A DNA stretch of 15,031 bases from Parachlorella kessleri (GCA_001598975.1 BBXU01000357.1:1-15031); one strand, 5' to 3'; positions 1 through 10,727 are shown, counted from the first letter of the stretch. Numbers and translations are program-made. Notes: generated by a model from the sequence alone, not told the origin.

Positions 1-3000
1 CCAGGCCCGCCGCTTGCCCCTCTGGTCCCTGGGCCCACTGCAAGTGCAGCTGCTGTCAATGGCGAGCCAGGTCGGCCTCTGACCAGCAGTTCGGGGCAGC
101 TGGCAGCCCCTGCGGTGCTGCAGGCCACTGAGGTGGCCCAGCGGCTGCTGGAGCGGGTGCTGCAAGCCCAGCACGAGGAGGCAGGTGCAGCCCAGGCGGC
201 TGCCATGGAGGCACGGGCGGCGGCACAGCGTGTGGAGGGGCGAGTGAGGGACCTGGAGCAGGCTGGGCAGTGGGTGCAGGCTGCAGGGCTGGCGGTGGAA
301 GCCGACAGGTGAGTGTGCTTCACATCTCCCAAGTTGGTGTACTTTGTCTCGATGAGGTGATGGACGCAAGGCACTCAGCACGCATCGTCTGTGACGCTAC
401 AGAGTTGTTCAGCCGAGGAAGCATATAATGTATGGCTTCTGGACGGGTTGTCCCATAGAACTTGTTATGAAAGCCAAGTTACACATATCCTGGACCAATC
501 ATGTCTATCTCCATGCGACTTTTGCATGCAGGCTGCATACTGATGCTCGCAAGGCACAGAAAGCAGCAGACGAAAGCAGGCGGCAGCACAATCTGCTCCA
601 GCAGGATGTTGAACTGCTGCAAGGCCACCTCGAGCCAAAGGTGACCCATATTTACTGTGACAGACTTCATAATTGACTGTGCCTTTTGTATGTCTGCAGC
701 AAGCGCTCGGGCACTATCTTGTGTCCTGCCTTGCATCCAGCCTTCCCAGCTGTCTGCAGTTTTCGACCTTCGTTTTTCGACCATTAGGACAAACACGGAA
801 CTCATGTAATTAACGTTTCACTCGTTTGTAGGAGGCTGGGGAGGCGGCTCAATGTTCTGTCCCCTCGGCGCAGCACGCAGTGAAGCTGCTCCAAATGGCC
901 CTCATGTGGGCTGGTTCCCCCACAGACCCTGCCACCAGTCTGAGCAGCTTGCCAGGGGTGGCCAGCCCGCTGCACCAACTGCAGCCAGCTTCACCTCCTG
1001 ACCTACTCGTCCCAGCTGCTGGCAGTGTAGCAAGCTTGGAGGGTACTGTTCCTCCTAAGTTTAGCTTGGCAGTCCCAGCGGGTGCCGGGGAGTGTGCCTG
1101 CCCAGAAGGCCACCAGGGGGAGCTGCAAGCGGATGCAGCACAGCTTTTGAGGCAGCTGACCAGTGCTTGCAGCAGCCCTCCCAGCAGGGCCCAGGCTGCA
1201 AGGCGTTTGGGATCGGATGACAGTGCTGCACCGCAGCTAGGGAGCAGCTGCAACACACATGCAGCTGCAGCAACAGCTATATTTCAGCCACCACAGGGGC
1301 AGCAGGTTGACTTGCACACCCCTGGTGCCATTTATTCAGATACCCCTGGTGCGCTGCCTTCTGCTGCTGCCCAGCAACCATTTGTGTCTGACCTGACTAC
1401 CCACGCCAACAGCACCCATGAGGTCGAGCAGCAACCACCTAGCCTTGGTGCTGAATTACCCAGGTCAGGGCATCCTCATACCAGCAGTGTTTCAGCTCCT
1501 GGCTCCTCAAGTAATAGCATGCCAGGGAATGCTGGCCAGCGTCCCCATGAACGGTCAGCAGCAAGCAAAGTTGCAGCTCCAGCACTCGGTGCAGTACAAA
1601 GCGCGACGGAAGCAGAGGCGGCTGTGGCAACAACACGAGTGGCGGCGCCGCCGTTGGAGTCTTCTGCTGCTGCTCCTGAGCCGAAGCCTGCGGAGCCAGC
1701 CATGGGCAGCCCATCAGCAGAGGCGGACTGCAGGCCAGCCGTCCCTCTTGCTGCAGCAGTCAGCGGTGGCAGTGACAGCCCTGACGGCAGTGGAGGTAGG
1801 GGCCTGGGTGAAGACTCTGACAGAGGCGAGGACTTGGCTAGCGGTAGCGACGGTGGCAGTGGCAGCAAGCGGCGTGGCAACAAGCTGTGGCGGAGGGCAC
1901 AGCGGGCCAGGGCAGCCGCCGTGCTGATTGCTGGCAAGCGGGGGAAGGCCTTGGAGAGGGCACAGGAGGCAGGCAAGTTCACGGCTGTCCGTCAAAGCGA
2001 ATGTTTGGCTCTCTGTGTGCGAGGAGCGTCAACCTGAGCACACAATGCATTGAATACCAGCGAATCATTCCTTTGAGAGCAAAAGGGGACTTGGCATTAC
2101 TACTGAAAGTTTCTAGACGTGAATGTCTTCTAGGTAGGGAATGTGAGAGCCGTGGCTTGCCGCTCTGTGCAGACCAAGAAGCAGAAAGAATGCAGGGCAT
2201 GGGTTGGGTAGACGCTGCAGAAGCTGCTCGCCAGGTGGCGGAGAAGTGGAGAAGCAGGCAAGTGTCAGGTACAATGCTCAACAGGCTGCCTGAAGTGCTG
2301 CAGGTCAAGCACTGTTTGGTAACCTTTCACTTGTATTCCTGACATGGAGCTGCACTGGCAGTGCACAGCAGCATATACTTCTCAAACCTGCTTGGCACCT
2401 ACCCTGGTGCTCCAAGTCTAGCTAGCGTTGTCTGCAGGGCTGCCAAAGCCGCAAGGACATGCAGGAGGGCTGTTAGCCAGGCAGCGCAGTGGGAGGCAGA
2501 GGCAGCAGCAGTGGAGCCAGGCAGCAGCTCGGTCCAAGTCCCAGCCCAACAGGACGACGTGACTGTTGCAAAAGCGGCAGCAGCAGCAGCTGCTGCTACC
2601 GCTCATCCTGTCACAGTCATGGCCGTACAAGCTGTCCTACGAAACCACAGCGGCGGCGATCAGGGTGCAGGCAGCGGCAGGGTTACTGCTGGGGCTAGCT
2701 GTGACAGCCGTGACACGGCTGCTGCAGCAAGAGAGTCATCGCATGGGCTGGGCCAGGGTTCCTTGGAGTCTCAGCAAGCCGTGTCCAGCCAAGGCTACCA
2801 ACAGGGAGCATCTGCCTGCATTGCTGGGTCTTGTGAGACTCTCGCGGAGCAGCAGGTGCCTTCGGAACAGCCTGCTGCTGTGCACAGTGCAGAGGCCAGC
2901 CTGGCTCACCAGAGTCCGTTTGCAGCCTGCCAAGAGCCACTAGGCGGGGAGTCCCCTCCTCTTACCAGAAGGGGCCTACGACCGGACGGGGTTGGCGGCC

Positions 3001-6000
3001 ACGCTTACGAGCTTTCCCAGCAGGAGCAACTGCAGCACCTGCAAGTAGACTGTGTGGATGGCAGCACCCAGCAAGCCGACCGCGGTACAGTGAGCTTGCC
3101 GCAGCTGCAAGAAGGGCTGCGGGTAGAGCCTCCGGGTTGTGGTGACGCCCTCCCGCAAGCCGCGACGGCAGCTGAAGCAGCCCAGGCCAGGTGCTTTACC
3201 TTCCATGCATCCAGCTTGCAGGAAGCCAGCAGCTGCACAGAAACAGCCCCATTGCAGACTGCACCCCTTAGCTCCGCTGCCAGCCTGCAAGCCCCACCTG
3301 TGGCACGACCGGATTCCAGGAGCGATGTGGAGGGCACCAGCCCGGCCGGCCCTGCTGCGAAGCAGTGCGAACCTGTTGCTACCCCTTTCTCACTGCCATC
3401 GGGCACTGGGCAAGCGATAGCTGCTGGTGCTGACGGTGGTGGTACTGCTGCTCTGGTTGCCGCTGCCAGTGGAAGCAGCCCTGCTGGGAGCCCTGCCTCC
3501 GTCGCCCCAGCTCCACCCTTGGGGTCCCTACACCGAACCCGCTCTCCCCAGTGGCAACCCGGGCTCCAGCTTGAGTTCCTCGAGGACAGCGTGGCATCTA
3601 TGTCTAGTGTTGGGGATGGGCCTGGCAGCCCGGCAGAGGCAGTCCCTGCAGGTCACAATGCCGCGGAGGAAGCGGCTGTGGCGTCAGTGCTGCCTGCAGG
3701 AGGAGCGGCAACACGACTGGCAGGACAGGTGGCTGACACGGGGCAAGCAAAGGCAGTGGCAATGCCTGCGGGGCCGTCAATGCCAGCAACAGCAGCAGCA
3801 GAGAGGATTGGTGGGGTGGGAGCAGAGATATCATCTGCCACTGCCGGCGCCACAGCAGCAGCAGCACCCGAGGTATCATCTACAGGCAGCAAGGGAACTT
3901 CCGCGGATAGATCACCTCAAGCTGCAGTCCCTCCGCTCACAACTGCAGCTATAGGGGCGTTGGACAGCAGAGCTAACACGGGGGCTACCGCCTCCGCCGC
4001 CCCAGTAGCTGTAGGGGCACCAGACGCGACAGGAAGGAAACCTGCCGAGGGGCAGGAAGCGGCCGCAGCAAGCCCCACCTCATTTGCTGGGGGCGCACTG
4101 CTAGACCTGGGTGCTGAAGTAGGTAACAGAGCCACCATAGCACAAGCAGCAGCACCAATGCATCTAGCAGGAGCTGAACCGACAACAGCGGCAGAATATG
4201 GTCCTAACATAGCTGATGTGCCAGTGGCATTGGCAGTGCCAGCATTAGTGACAGGCCCTGCAGTCACAGCAGAGACTTACAGGAGGGCTGGTCGCGGTGA
4301 AGTCGCGGCTACAGCTTCTGGGATGCATGAAATACTCTCAGATGCCCATCTGGCAGGTGCAGAGGACCGAGATGAGGGGACTAATGTTGGCAATGGCTGT
4401 GCAGCACTTGTGGCACCGCAGCAGGCCAAGTGGCTGGCCAGTGAGCAGCAGGTGACTGTAGGGGGCTCGATGATAGGGGCGCATCTCCAGGCCACCTGTA
4501 GCTCACTGCCAAAAGTGAACAGCTCATGCTTGATGCGGCCTCAGGGGCCGCTGGAAGATGGTGGCCTGCCTGGAGCCGGGGAAGAGCATGCAGCCCGCCA
4601 GCCGTCAAGCTGCATCGCTAGAACCCACACGGCAAACAGGAACCTGCAAGGGGTGCCTCAGAGCTCTCCTGCTGCAGTACCGGCAACCGGGCTCGCACAG
4701 TCGAAACCTAGTGCGGCCCTGCTTGCTCAAGAGGTGAGACTACTAAGGCCTTGCAGCTGACTCCTTGCTATTAGTACGCATGGAGTGTCAGTCTCCTCCC
4801 AGCTGGGGCACCTGGGCAGCTCTCACAGCCCTTCTCGCAATGGTTGGTTTCCATCAAGGTTTAACAAGGACGGGTTTCCTTTGTGTTTTGGTCCAAACTT
4901 CTGGCTGCTGCCGGACCTAACCCACAGAAAGCAAATGACCAGGTGCATACTGAGTAATGCCGAGGCGCCATCTGACCGGTCGTTGAGTTTGCACTGCAGG
5001 CAGCCTCTCAAGGTATGGAACCATCTCACAGTGGATCTCCAGTACTGGGGCTTGATCCTCCTGCAGCTGCAGCACAGCAGTACGGTGTCACCCCTGTTGA
5101 CAACCCTCTCTTCGAACCTTTTAGTCTCACAGGCGGTGGCAGCTGGGGCCAGGCAGGGCCAGGGGTAGGCGCTGCCCCTGCTGACCAGCACGTGATGGTC
5201 ACTGCAGCAGTGGCGGCTGTCGCCCCAGTCTGGCTGGGTGGCACTGCCGCCGACAGCTCTGGACCGGGTGGGCCGTGGCAGCGACCTTCTCTTGCTGACA
5301 GGCCAGACCTGCAGCGTGCCTTCCAGGAATCCCTGCAGGCAAGGGCAGCATGTGCGGCTGCTTGTACACAGCGCGGCAGCCGTCATACGCTGCAGCCATG
5401 CATGAGCCAGGGGGGAAGCAGTGTTGGTAGCGGGTGCCCCAGCTGGGATATGTCTGGGTCATGTGCTGGGCAAGGCTCAGGCCGGTTTTCAAGTCTCCTT
5501 CAGCAGCATCAGCGGAGTCCTAGTCGGCTACAAGGCTCGAATAGGGCATGTGTTAGGGTGAGCCCTGGCCAGAGGGCTACGCCCAACGCCAATTGGGTGC
5601 AAGGCCCACACCCCAATCCGGCTCCCTATTTCTTGCGGCCGGGGCAAAGCCTAGCAGTAAATGGGGCTGCAAGCGTACCACCACTGTTCTTACAGCAACA
5701 CCAGGAGCACGAGCAAGGGCCACCTCTTGCTTCCAGCAGGCCATCAGACTTACGGTGGCCACCTGGGAGGATCAACTGCATCAGTGAAGCTTCCCCCACC
5801 AAGCCTGTCGCTGCCCCTGCGGGTCAACAACCAGCGGTGCTGAGGCCGCGGCAACCCAATCCCCACCGTGCCGCTGGCAGCAGCTTGCCACTGGTTGACA
5901 AGCCGGGCTGTCCCCGAAGTTGTCTAACAACGCCGCCGCCACTGCAGCAAGGGCTGCAGCTGCATGGTGTCGACAGCAGCTGGCTGGCAACAGGAACAGC

Positions 6001-6657
6001 GGCAGTGGACATTACTGGTCCACCGAGGCAGGGGGTTCAGGATTATCCAATGACAGCTGCAGCGGAGCCACGGCAGGCAAGGGTGCCACAAGCTGCTGCA
6101 GTGCTGCGCCTGTCGTCACCGCTGCGCCCGCTGCCACCTGTTCCCAGCCTGGAAGGCCCCATGCAAGCCATCGACAGCCTACAGGCGCAGCTTGAGAGGT
6201 AAACAACCACCTAGACTTGTTAGCCAAGAGTTGTGCCTATGTGCCAGCATGCAGTGCTGCAGCCTGGAAAGGGCTGTGCTGGGCTCAATGGTGCTGGGAC
6301 TTGCCGCACATGCAAACTGCCATGCATGTGCATATTGGCAAGGGTGGGGGGATGAGGGACAGGCTGTGCGGAAAATTGCTGTGCATGCTTTCTTGTCAAG
6401 GCGGCAGGTCTTGACTCACACTGTTGCACAATAAAAGCCTGCTCGTCTGAGCTGGCTGTTGCAGGTTAGAACACCAGCTGTCCCGCAGTAGCAAGCGGGC
6501 CCTACAACACAGTTTCGCCGCTGCCGCGGGCAGCAACAGCAGGAGGAGCTTAGGTGACCGCAGCACCGATGGGGGAGGCACGACATGGCTGCATGGCTTC
6601 AGCGAGCCTCAGGCTAAGAGCTCGATCTCTACCTCCTGGCTGAGTGGGTTTGGGTAG
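1..6657 (+). CDS. Large low-complexity coiled-coil protein, 3' part of gene (7 exons)
   Basis: Seven exons join in phase: 1-308 (open at the window edge), 532-640, 832-1972, 2173-2257, 2438-4733, 5000-6198 and 6465-6657, with the stop TAG at 6655-6657. The joined length is 5331 nt, giving 1776 residues plus stop; the true N-terminus lies to the left. Residues about 35-139 are Ala/Gln/Glu/Arg-rich and coiled-coil-like. A Ser/Gly/Asp stretch (about 450-482) leads into a basic segment containing SKRRGNKLWRRAQRAR, which could be a nuclear localisation or nucleic-acid contact patch. The charged helical region continues across two short junctions to about residue 580. The next 1100 residues are Ala/Gln/Ser/Pro/Gly low complexity with no recognisable fold. 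A short coiled coil (about 1700-1730, containing DSLQAQLERLEHQLSRSSK) precedes a Ser-rich tail ending SWLSGFG. Exon joins are seen directly as consistent phases; function is unknown. Any conserved domain is probably upstream of the window. Confidence 0.8.
1973..2172 (+). other. GC-AG intron 3 of the large gene
   Basis: The donor reads GCAG|GCAAGT and the acceptor TGTGCAG|ACC. Exon 3 ends one base into a codon and exon 4 supplies the other two, restoring the frame into DQEAERMQGM. No GT donor nearby with a good consensus gives the required phase. The AG|GCAAGT context is the near-perfect U1 match typical of GC-AG introns. Confidence 0.7.
2258..2437 (+). other. GC-AG intron 4 of the large gene
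   Basis: The donor is again GCAG|GCAAGT and the acceptor is GTCTGCAG|GGC. The split codon AG|G gives Arg and joins EKWRSR to AAKAARTCRR in one continuous charged helix. The nearby GT donor at 2269 would put exon 5 in the wrong frame, so the GC donor is preferred. It is the second such intron in a row, separated by an 85-nt exon. Confidence 0.75.
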
Positions 6658-7680
6658 CTTACTCAACCTGTGAGGTAGCAAGGCTTGAGTGTGCTTCACA
6701 TGTCTGAGTGAGATTGCTGTCATACATTGAAGTCCTTTCACTTGCCAGTTGCTCTGACTCAAACGAATGTATGTTCTTGGCATGGGTGGCAGGTAGTGCG
6801 AACAGGGAGTAGAGCTGGGTTGAGCTGGACTGACAGGGTATGTTCTGTTGGGATTGTTCGTGAGCGAACAGCAGCTGCTAGACATGCCTGCATGCAAAAG
6901 TGCTACTTAGCCTTTCAGATTCTGCTGAGACAATGTTCGCTTGCTACTGAACACTGCAATTTTGCAAGGCATGTCTGGTGCCATACCAACAGCAACAGCT
7001 GTCCGAGTTGCAGTAGCAAAGAGCAAAAATCTCACGCAAGAGACGAACAAAGGTATCAAAGAAGCAGTATGGCCCAAACGGGCTGCCAGGAATCAAACGA
7101 CCAAGGACACACACGTTACCACAAAAGCTGCTCGGACACCAGGGCAGTTGCAAGCCCTCCAGCACAGCAACCGTGGAGAACCTTGCACCCAGCTCTGACC
7201 ATACAGGTCTCCCCTACCTCCTCTCTATTCGAACTGCCTGCCACTACCCCCGATGGTATCACACCAGCTCCCACCATACAGCTCTCCCCCTACCTCCTCT
7301 CTATCCGCACTGCCTGTCGACTATCAATGCTCACACCCTCTCCCACCCTGCCTACTACACCCTGCTGTCCCCACGGTCATACGTCCCACTGTCGCCAACT
7401 TCCGTCATCAGGGGCCCAAAGACGCCGGACGCACTCTTCACCCCATTGCCGCCCTGAGCTGCCAGGCTGGCTGTTAAGGTGCCGGCACGAGGGTCCAGCA
7501 CCCCAGGGTAGAGCTGCAGCACTCAGCAGCAGAGATCGTACGAGCACTATGGATTGATTCACAGTGAGGGAGAGGGAGAGGCTGTGAGTATATGTACTTG
7601 ACAGGAGGTGGCCAAGGGCGCTGCCAGAATACTACAACTGGTTGCCACTCCCATGCCTGGCCCATCCCGACGCCCTTGCA
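6658..7680. other. Convergent intergenic region with no supported gene
   Basis: This stretch lies between the stop of the large plus-strand gene and the 3' end of the minus-strand phosphatase, so it should hold both 3' untranslated ends. A plus-strand reading frame of 276 codons (6727-7557) starts with TTG. It has Cys/His/Ser/Thr-rich composition unlike the neighbouring proteins and crosses a tandem repeat, so it is not called as a gene. No TGTAA motif was found on either strand. The last exon of the phosphatase could extend into the 7400-7680 part if its final intron is spliced differently. Confidence 0.5.
7189..7323. repeat. Two-copy tandem repeat, period 75 bp
   Basis: The segment starting at 7189 (CCAGCTCTGACCATACAG...) recurs at 7264 (CCAGCTCCCACCATACAG...). 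The copies align for about 58 bases with few mismatches and share the core TACCTCCTCTCTAT. A weaker pyrimidine-rich echo follows to about 7370. It is non-coding as far as can be told. Confidence 0.8.
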
Positions 7681-10119
7681 TTAGACTTGGTCTATAGCCC
7701 CCAGCACTTGGAGTTGCAGCATCCAAGCACAGGGCAAGGACAGGTGCACGTTGCCACAGCGCACAGCACAGCACAGCACAGCACAGCACAGCACAAACTC
7801 CACGGAAAACATGGAGGTAGATAGGAGCATGGAGTACCAGTAATTAACAATACCCACTTGTCGGTAGAAGCAGTATGCCATTAGCAACCCTAGTGCAAAC
7901 CCCGCGGCAACATCCTCGACATGGTGCCAGTAGTCTTGCAATCTGGTCAGCCCTGCACACAACCCACAACACCCTCTCAAAGGCAATGGCTTGCACATGA
8001 TTCTTTGAAGCTTAGCACCAGCTGTCATTGTTGTGGTCTGCACAACTCAACCAAGCCCAACAACGGGCAACTGCAACCATGCACAGCTTGACAACCCCAT
8101 GCTTGCTTCGGTGCCCGTACTCCCCTCCATCACATATATACTGGCAGAGCACCCAAAAGGTTAGTCATACCACAAACCCTACGCCACCAATACTAGCCGC
8201 TGCTGCTGGCCGACGCTAATGTTACAGCAGGCAAGGCAACGTACGCTGGCCAGCCAGGCTCACAAGCAGCAGCCAGGCCAGGCTCACCTATCCAGAGGGC
8301 TCCCCCCAGCGGCAGCAGGCACACCACAAAGCGCGCGGGGTTGGGCGTGCCGTCGAAGCAGCGTGTCTTGCCCAGCAGCCAGAAGGTCAGGTAGCCCAGC
8401 CCTGCTGTGCTCCAGGAGGTGTGGCCTGCAGCAGCGGGCAAAGCATGCCGAGCAGCCAGAAGGTCAGGTACCCCAGGCCTGCTGTGCTCCAGGAGGTGTG
8501 CCCTACAGCAGCAGGCAAAGCGTGCGCGCATGCCCTCTCCGCCTCGTGGTGGTTAACCCTTGGCAGCAGCCCTATGAAGGCCACACACAGCTCCCTCAAC
8601 TGACGGCTGGGACAAGGCCACCACCGGGCAGCAGCCAATCCCATGCGAGCTGCTTTCAGGGAGAGCGGAGATCACTGCTAAAAGCAGGAAGCCTTCGGCC
8701 ACCCCCTTTACACCTGGAAGGTACGAGGGCCCTTGCATAGGAGCCCTAGTCGGGTAAGAGAGGCACAAAGCTTCACAGCTGGTCCATCCGCAGGGCGTCA
8801 GGCCCACCAAAGTGCAACTCCCAGCTAGACCCACAAGCCCTGGCGGCACCTACAGCGGCAACAACCTTGCGCTCCTCATCCTCAAGCCACACACACTTAC
8901 GAGCCCCACCCAGCAGCCCTGCTCTGCCCACCTGTCAGTCTACTGCTGTGGGAAGCGTTAATGATCAATTGATTGCTTGCTCTGCCCACCTGACGGGAAT
9001 GACTTGCGACCCTCGTCCGGGTCAACCGCATCGTCCGCGCACTTGGGCCGCCCGTCGGGGTCAAACACCGGCACCCCCCCGCTGGGCCAGCACCGCGCCA
9101 CAAAGCTGGGCCGATGACGGCCCACCTGCGGCCACAGTGCGGCTGCCCTTGGTGGCAGCGAGTGTCATGTGCAGGGGTTACCACCAGCTGCACTGGGGAG
9201 GTGAAGGACAGGGGGGCCCCTACGGCAAGGTCTGCCTGGTGTTGGGTAGGGTGCCATAGTGATCAGTGATCATCTTGCAAGGTGGTTTGTCCTGCGGGAC
9301 TGTCCCGGGTGCACGGTGGGGCATACCACTGCTGGCCTTGCAGCATGATGGGGAACGCAACTGAGAGCTTTCTACGCCCCAGCAGTCCCAGTGGCATACA
9401 GCGATACTCGTTGCGATGCATAGTTCATCCCACCAACCGGCCTGCAGCCCCGCCCACTTACCCCCACTTTGATGAGGTTAGTGATCACGCCGTTGGTGGA
9501 CACACACGCTGCTGCCATGAGGATTGCATGGTGCGTCTCCATCCGGGAAAGCCGCCCCGACAGATAGAACCCCAGAATGATGCACGCGGGCCCAAAGAAG
9601 GCTATCACGGGCACCGCCCAGGGAGGCACTTGGTCTTTCCGCAGCGGGTAGCTGTACTGCAGGGGCATGCAGGCAACAGCATGCACGGCACGAATGTGAG
9701 GCGCATGACAGAGTTGGCCCACCGCCGCACCAGGCCATGACAAAGGCTCGTGCAGCTCCAAGCACGGATGCAGGGCGATAGGAGGTCCACAGGCTGCAGG
9801 GAAGGCACACAGCTGCACCATGTCCCCCCTTTCGGCCACATGCGTAACCTCCAAGGCAAACCGCCAGAAACACAACAGAAAGCAGCTCCATCAAACGCGC
9901 CCAGTGGCCTATCTCAGGCCAGAAGAGAGTCCCCAGACAGCGCACCTTCCAAAACTCGTCGTCGTCTTTGTTGTACATGACGTGGTGGTATGGCACCAGG
10001 CGCTCACTCAGGGTGAGTATCACCCAAGTGCCGAACACGAACACATACTGCTGCCAGTACAGTTTGCCTAGCTGTCGCCAGCTGGGACCCAACGCCTGCT
10101 TGCTGTCGGCACCCACCAT
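7681..10119 (-). CDS. Lipid phosphate phosphatase, PAP2 superfamily (5 exons)
   Basis: Exons on the minus strand are 10119-9946, 9656-9462, 9125-8990, 8425-8288 and 7952-7681, all GT-AG and in phase. They total 915 nt and 304 residues, the usual size of eukaryotic lipid phosphate phosphatases. All three catalytic motifs are intact: K(x6)RP as KVGVGRHRP (K121, R128, P129), PSGH at 167-170 (general-acid His170), and the (S/T)R(x5)H(x3)D motif as TRLQDYWHHVED (R218, nucleophile His224, D228). Six hydrophobic segments (about 22-40, 68-90, 100-118, 171-187, 200-216, 227-245) fit the family topology. The family removes phosphate from phosphatidate, lysophosphatidate or diacylglycerol pyrophosphate at membranes; substrate and membrane cannot be told here. 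The Met at 10119 was chosen because the upstream frame (to 10302) looks non-coding. The C-terminus after residue 246 (YCFYRQ) is uncertain: a good donor, CAA|GTGGGT, follows it, so the microsatellite-containing tail to 7681 could instead be intron. Confidence 0.9.
7761..7795. repeat. GCACA pentanucleotide microsatellite, 7 units
   Basis: Seven perfect GCACA units (TGTGC on the minus strand). The tract falls inside the C-terminal reading frame of the phosphatase as read through without a further intron, where it encodes a Leu/Cys/Ala/Val tract. Five bases per unit means any change in copy number not divisible by three shifts the downstream frame. Confidence 0.95.
8371..8524 (-). repeat. 77-bp tandem duplication spanning a splice acceptor and exon start
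   Basis: Positions 8371-8447 and 8448-8524 are direct, abutting 77-bp copies differing at 7 positions (70/77 identical). On the minus strand each copy holds 22 nt of pyrimidine-rich intron end with an AG acceptor, then 55 nt coding GHTSWSTAGLGYLTFWLLG. The gene-proximal copy (8448-8524) has acceptor CTGTAG|GG; the distal copy (8371-8447) has CTGCAG|GC. Only the distal acceptor (exon start 8425) continues in frame into the rest of the enzyme. Splicing to the other retains 77 extra nt and meets TGA at 8389-8387. Confidence 0.95.
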
Positions 10120-10727
10120 GCTGCCACTGGCGGCCCCTGGCAGGGCTTTCTCTACGTTACCAACGCTCACTGCACAGTGGGAGCAGGGGTGGCGGTGCAG
10201 TTGTGATGGGCAAGCACTTGCCAAGCAGAGCTGGTGTCGGGATTTGTAGCTCACTCCTGACCCTGCACTTTGAGCTGAGTGGCTGCAACCGGGTACCAGC
10301 AAGAACTACATACCTCGCCTATAGACGTTGCCCTGCGAGGCAGAACGCTTCAACAGCATCCAGGTAATCTAGTGCAGCACCGTGTTCTAGCTGGGCAGAT
10401 TCCATGACAGCGCAAGTTGTCCAAAGGGAGACAGGGTATTGCTTGTGACCTGCACAGACACCATGTGGATCTGGCGGTGAGGTGCGCCCAGGGATCGAAG
10501 GGTATTGATTGAAACCCCCTCGCCGCGGGAACGATTCATCATCATATCTCTCTTGCTAGACACGGCTTCCCACTACCTTTACTCAGGCCACAGGCCGGGG
10601 CCGCAGTCCTCTAAGCGTCCCTTTTTGGTCTCCTTACTGTCCTTGCCTCGAGCCAGCACCAGTCATCCTGTCAGTCGTGGTCTTTTTCGCCGGCCCAGTT
10701 GATGCTCTTTGAGCCACACTTCGCGTG
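10120..10727. promoter_or_regulatory. Head-to-head upstream region shared by two genes
   Basis: About 608 bp separate the start codons of the minus-strand phosphatase (10119) and the plus-strand unknown gene (10728). Both promoters and 5' leaders must lie here if no upstream exon was missed. I see no convincing TATA box or named operator. A pyrimidine-rich stretch (about 10610-10690) precedes the plus-strand start. A shared bidirectional promoter is an inference from the arrangement. Confidence 0.45.

Noticed and set aside
1418..1982. Overlapping frames of about 170 codons on both strands within exon 3 of the large gene
   Set aside because: They are shadows caused by GC-rich, Ala/Gln-biased coding sequence; the spliced frame explains the region.
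2574..2606. GCA/TGC-rich near-palindrome as a regulatory hairpin
   Set aside because: It encodes a poly-Ala run in frame and is explained by codon use of GCA/GCT in low-complexity coding sequence.
7761..7795. Possible CRISPR-like array
   Set aside because: Units are 5 bp with no spacers; this is a simple microsatellite in a eukaryotic gene.
8219..8740. 173-codon plus-strand frame opposite the phosphatase
   Set aside because: It lies antisense to exon 4 and intron 3 of a well-supported gene and contains the complement of the duplicated exon; no family features.
10120..10302. Upstream in-frame Met at 10302 as start of the phosphatase
   Set aside because: The added 61 residues are Cys/Ser/His-rich and unlike the family; the Met at 10119 gives the normal length. 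Not fully excluded.
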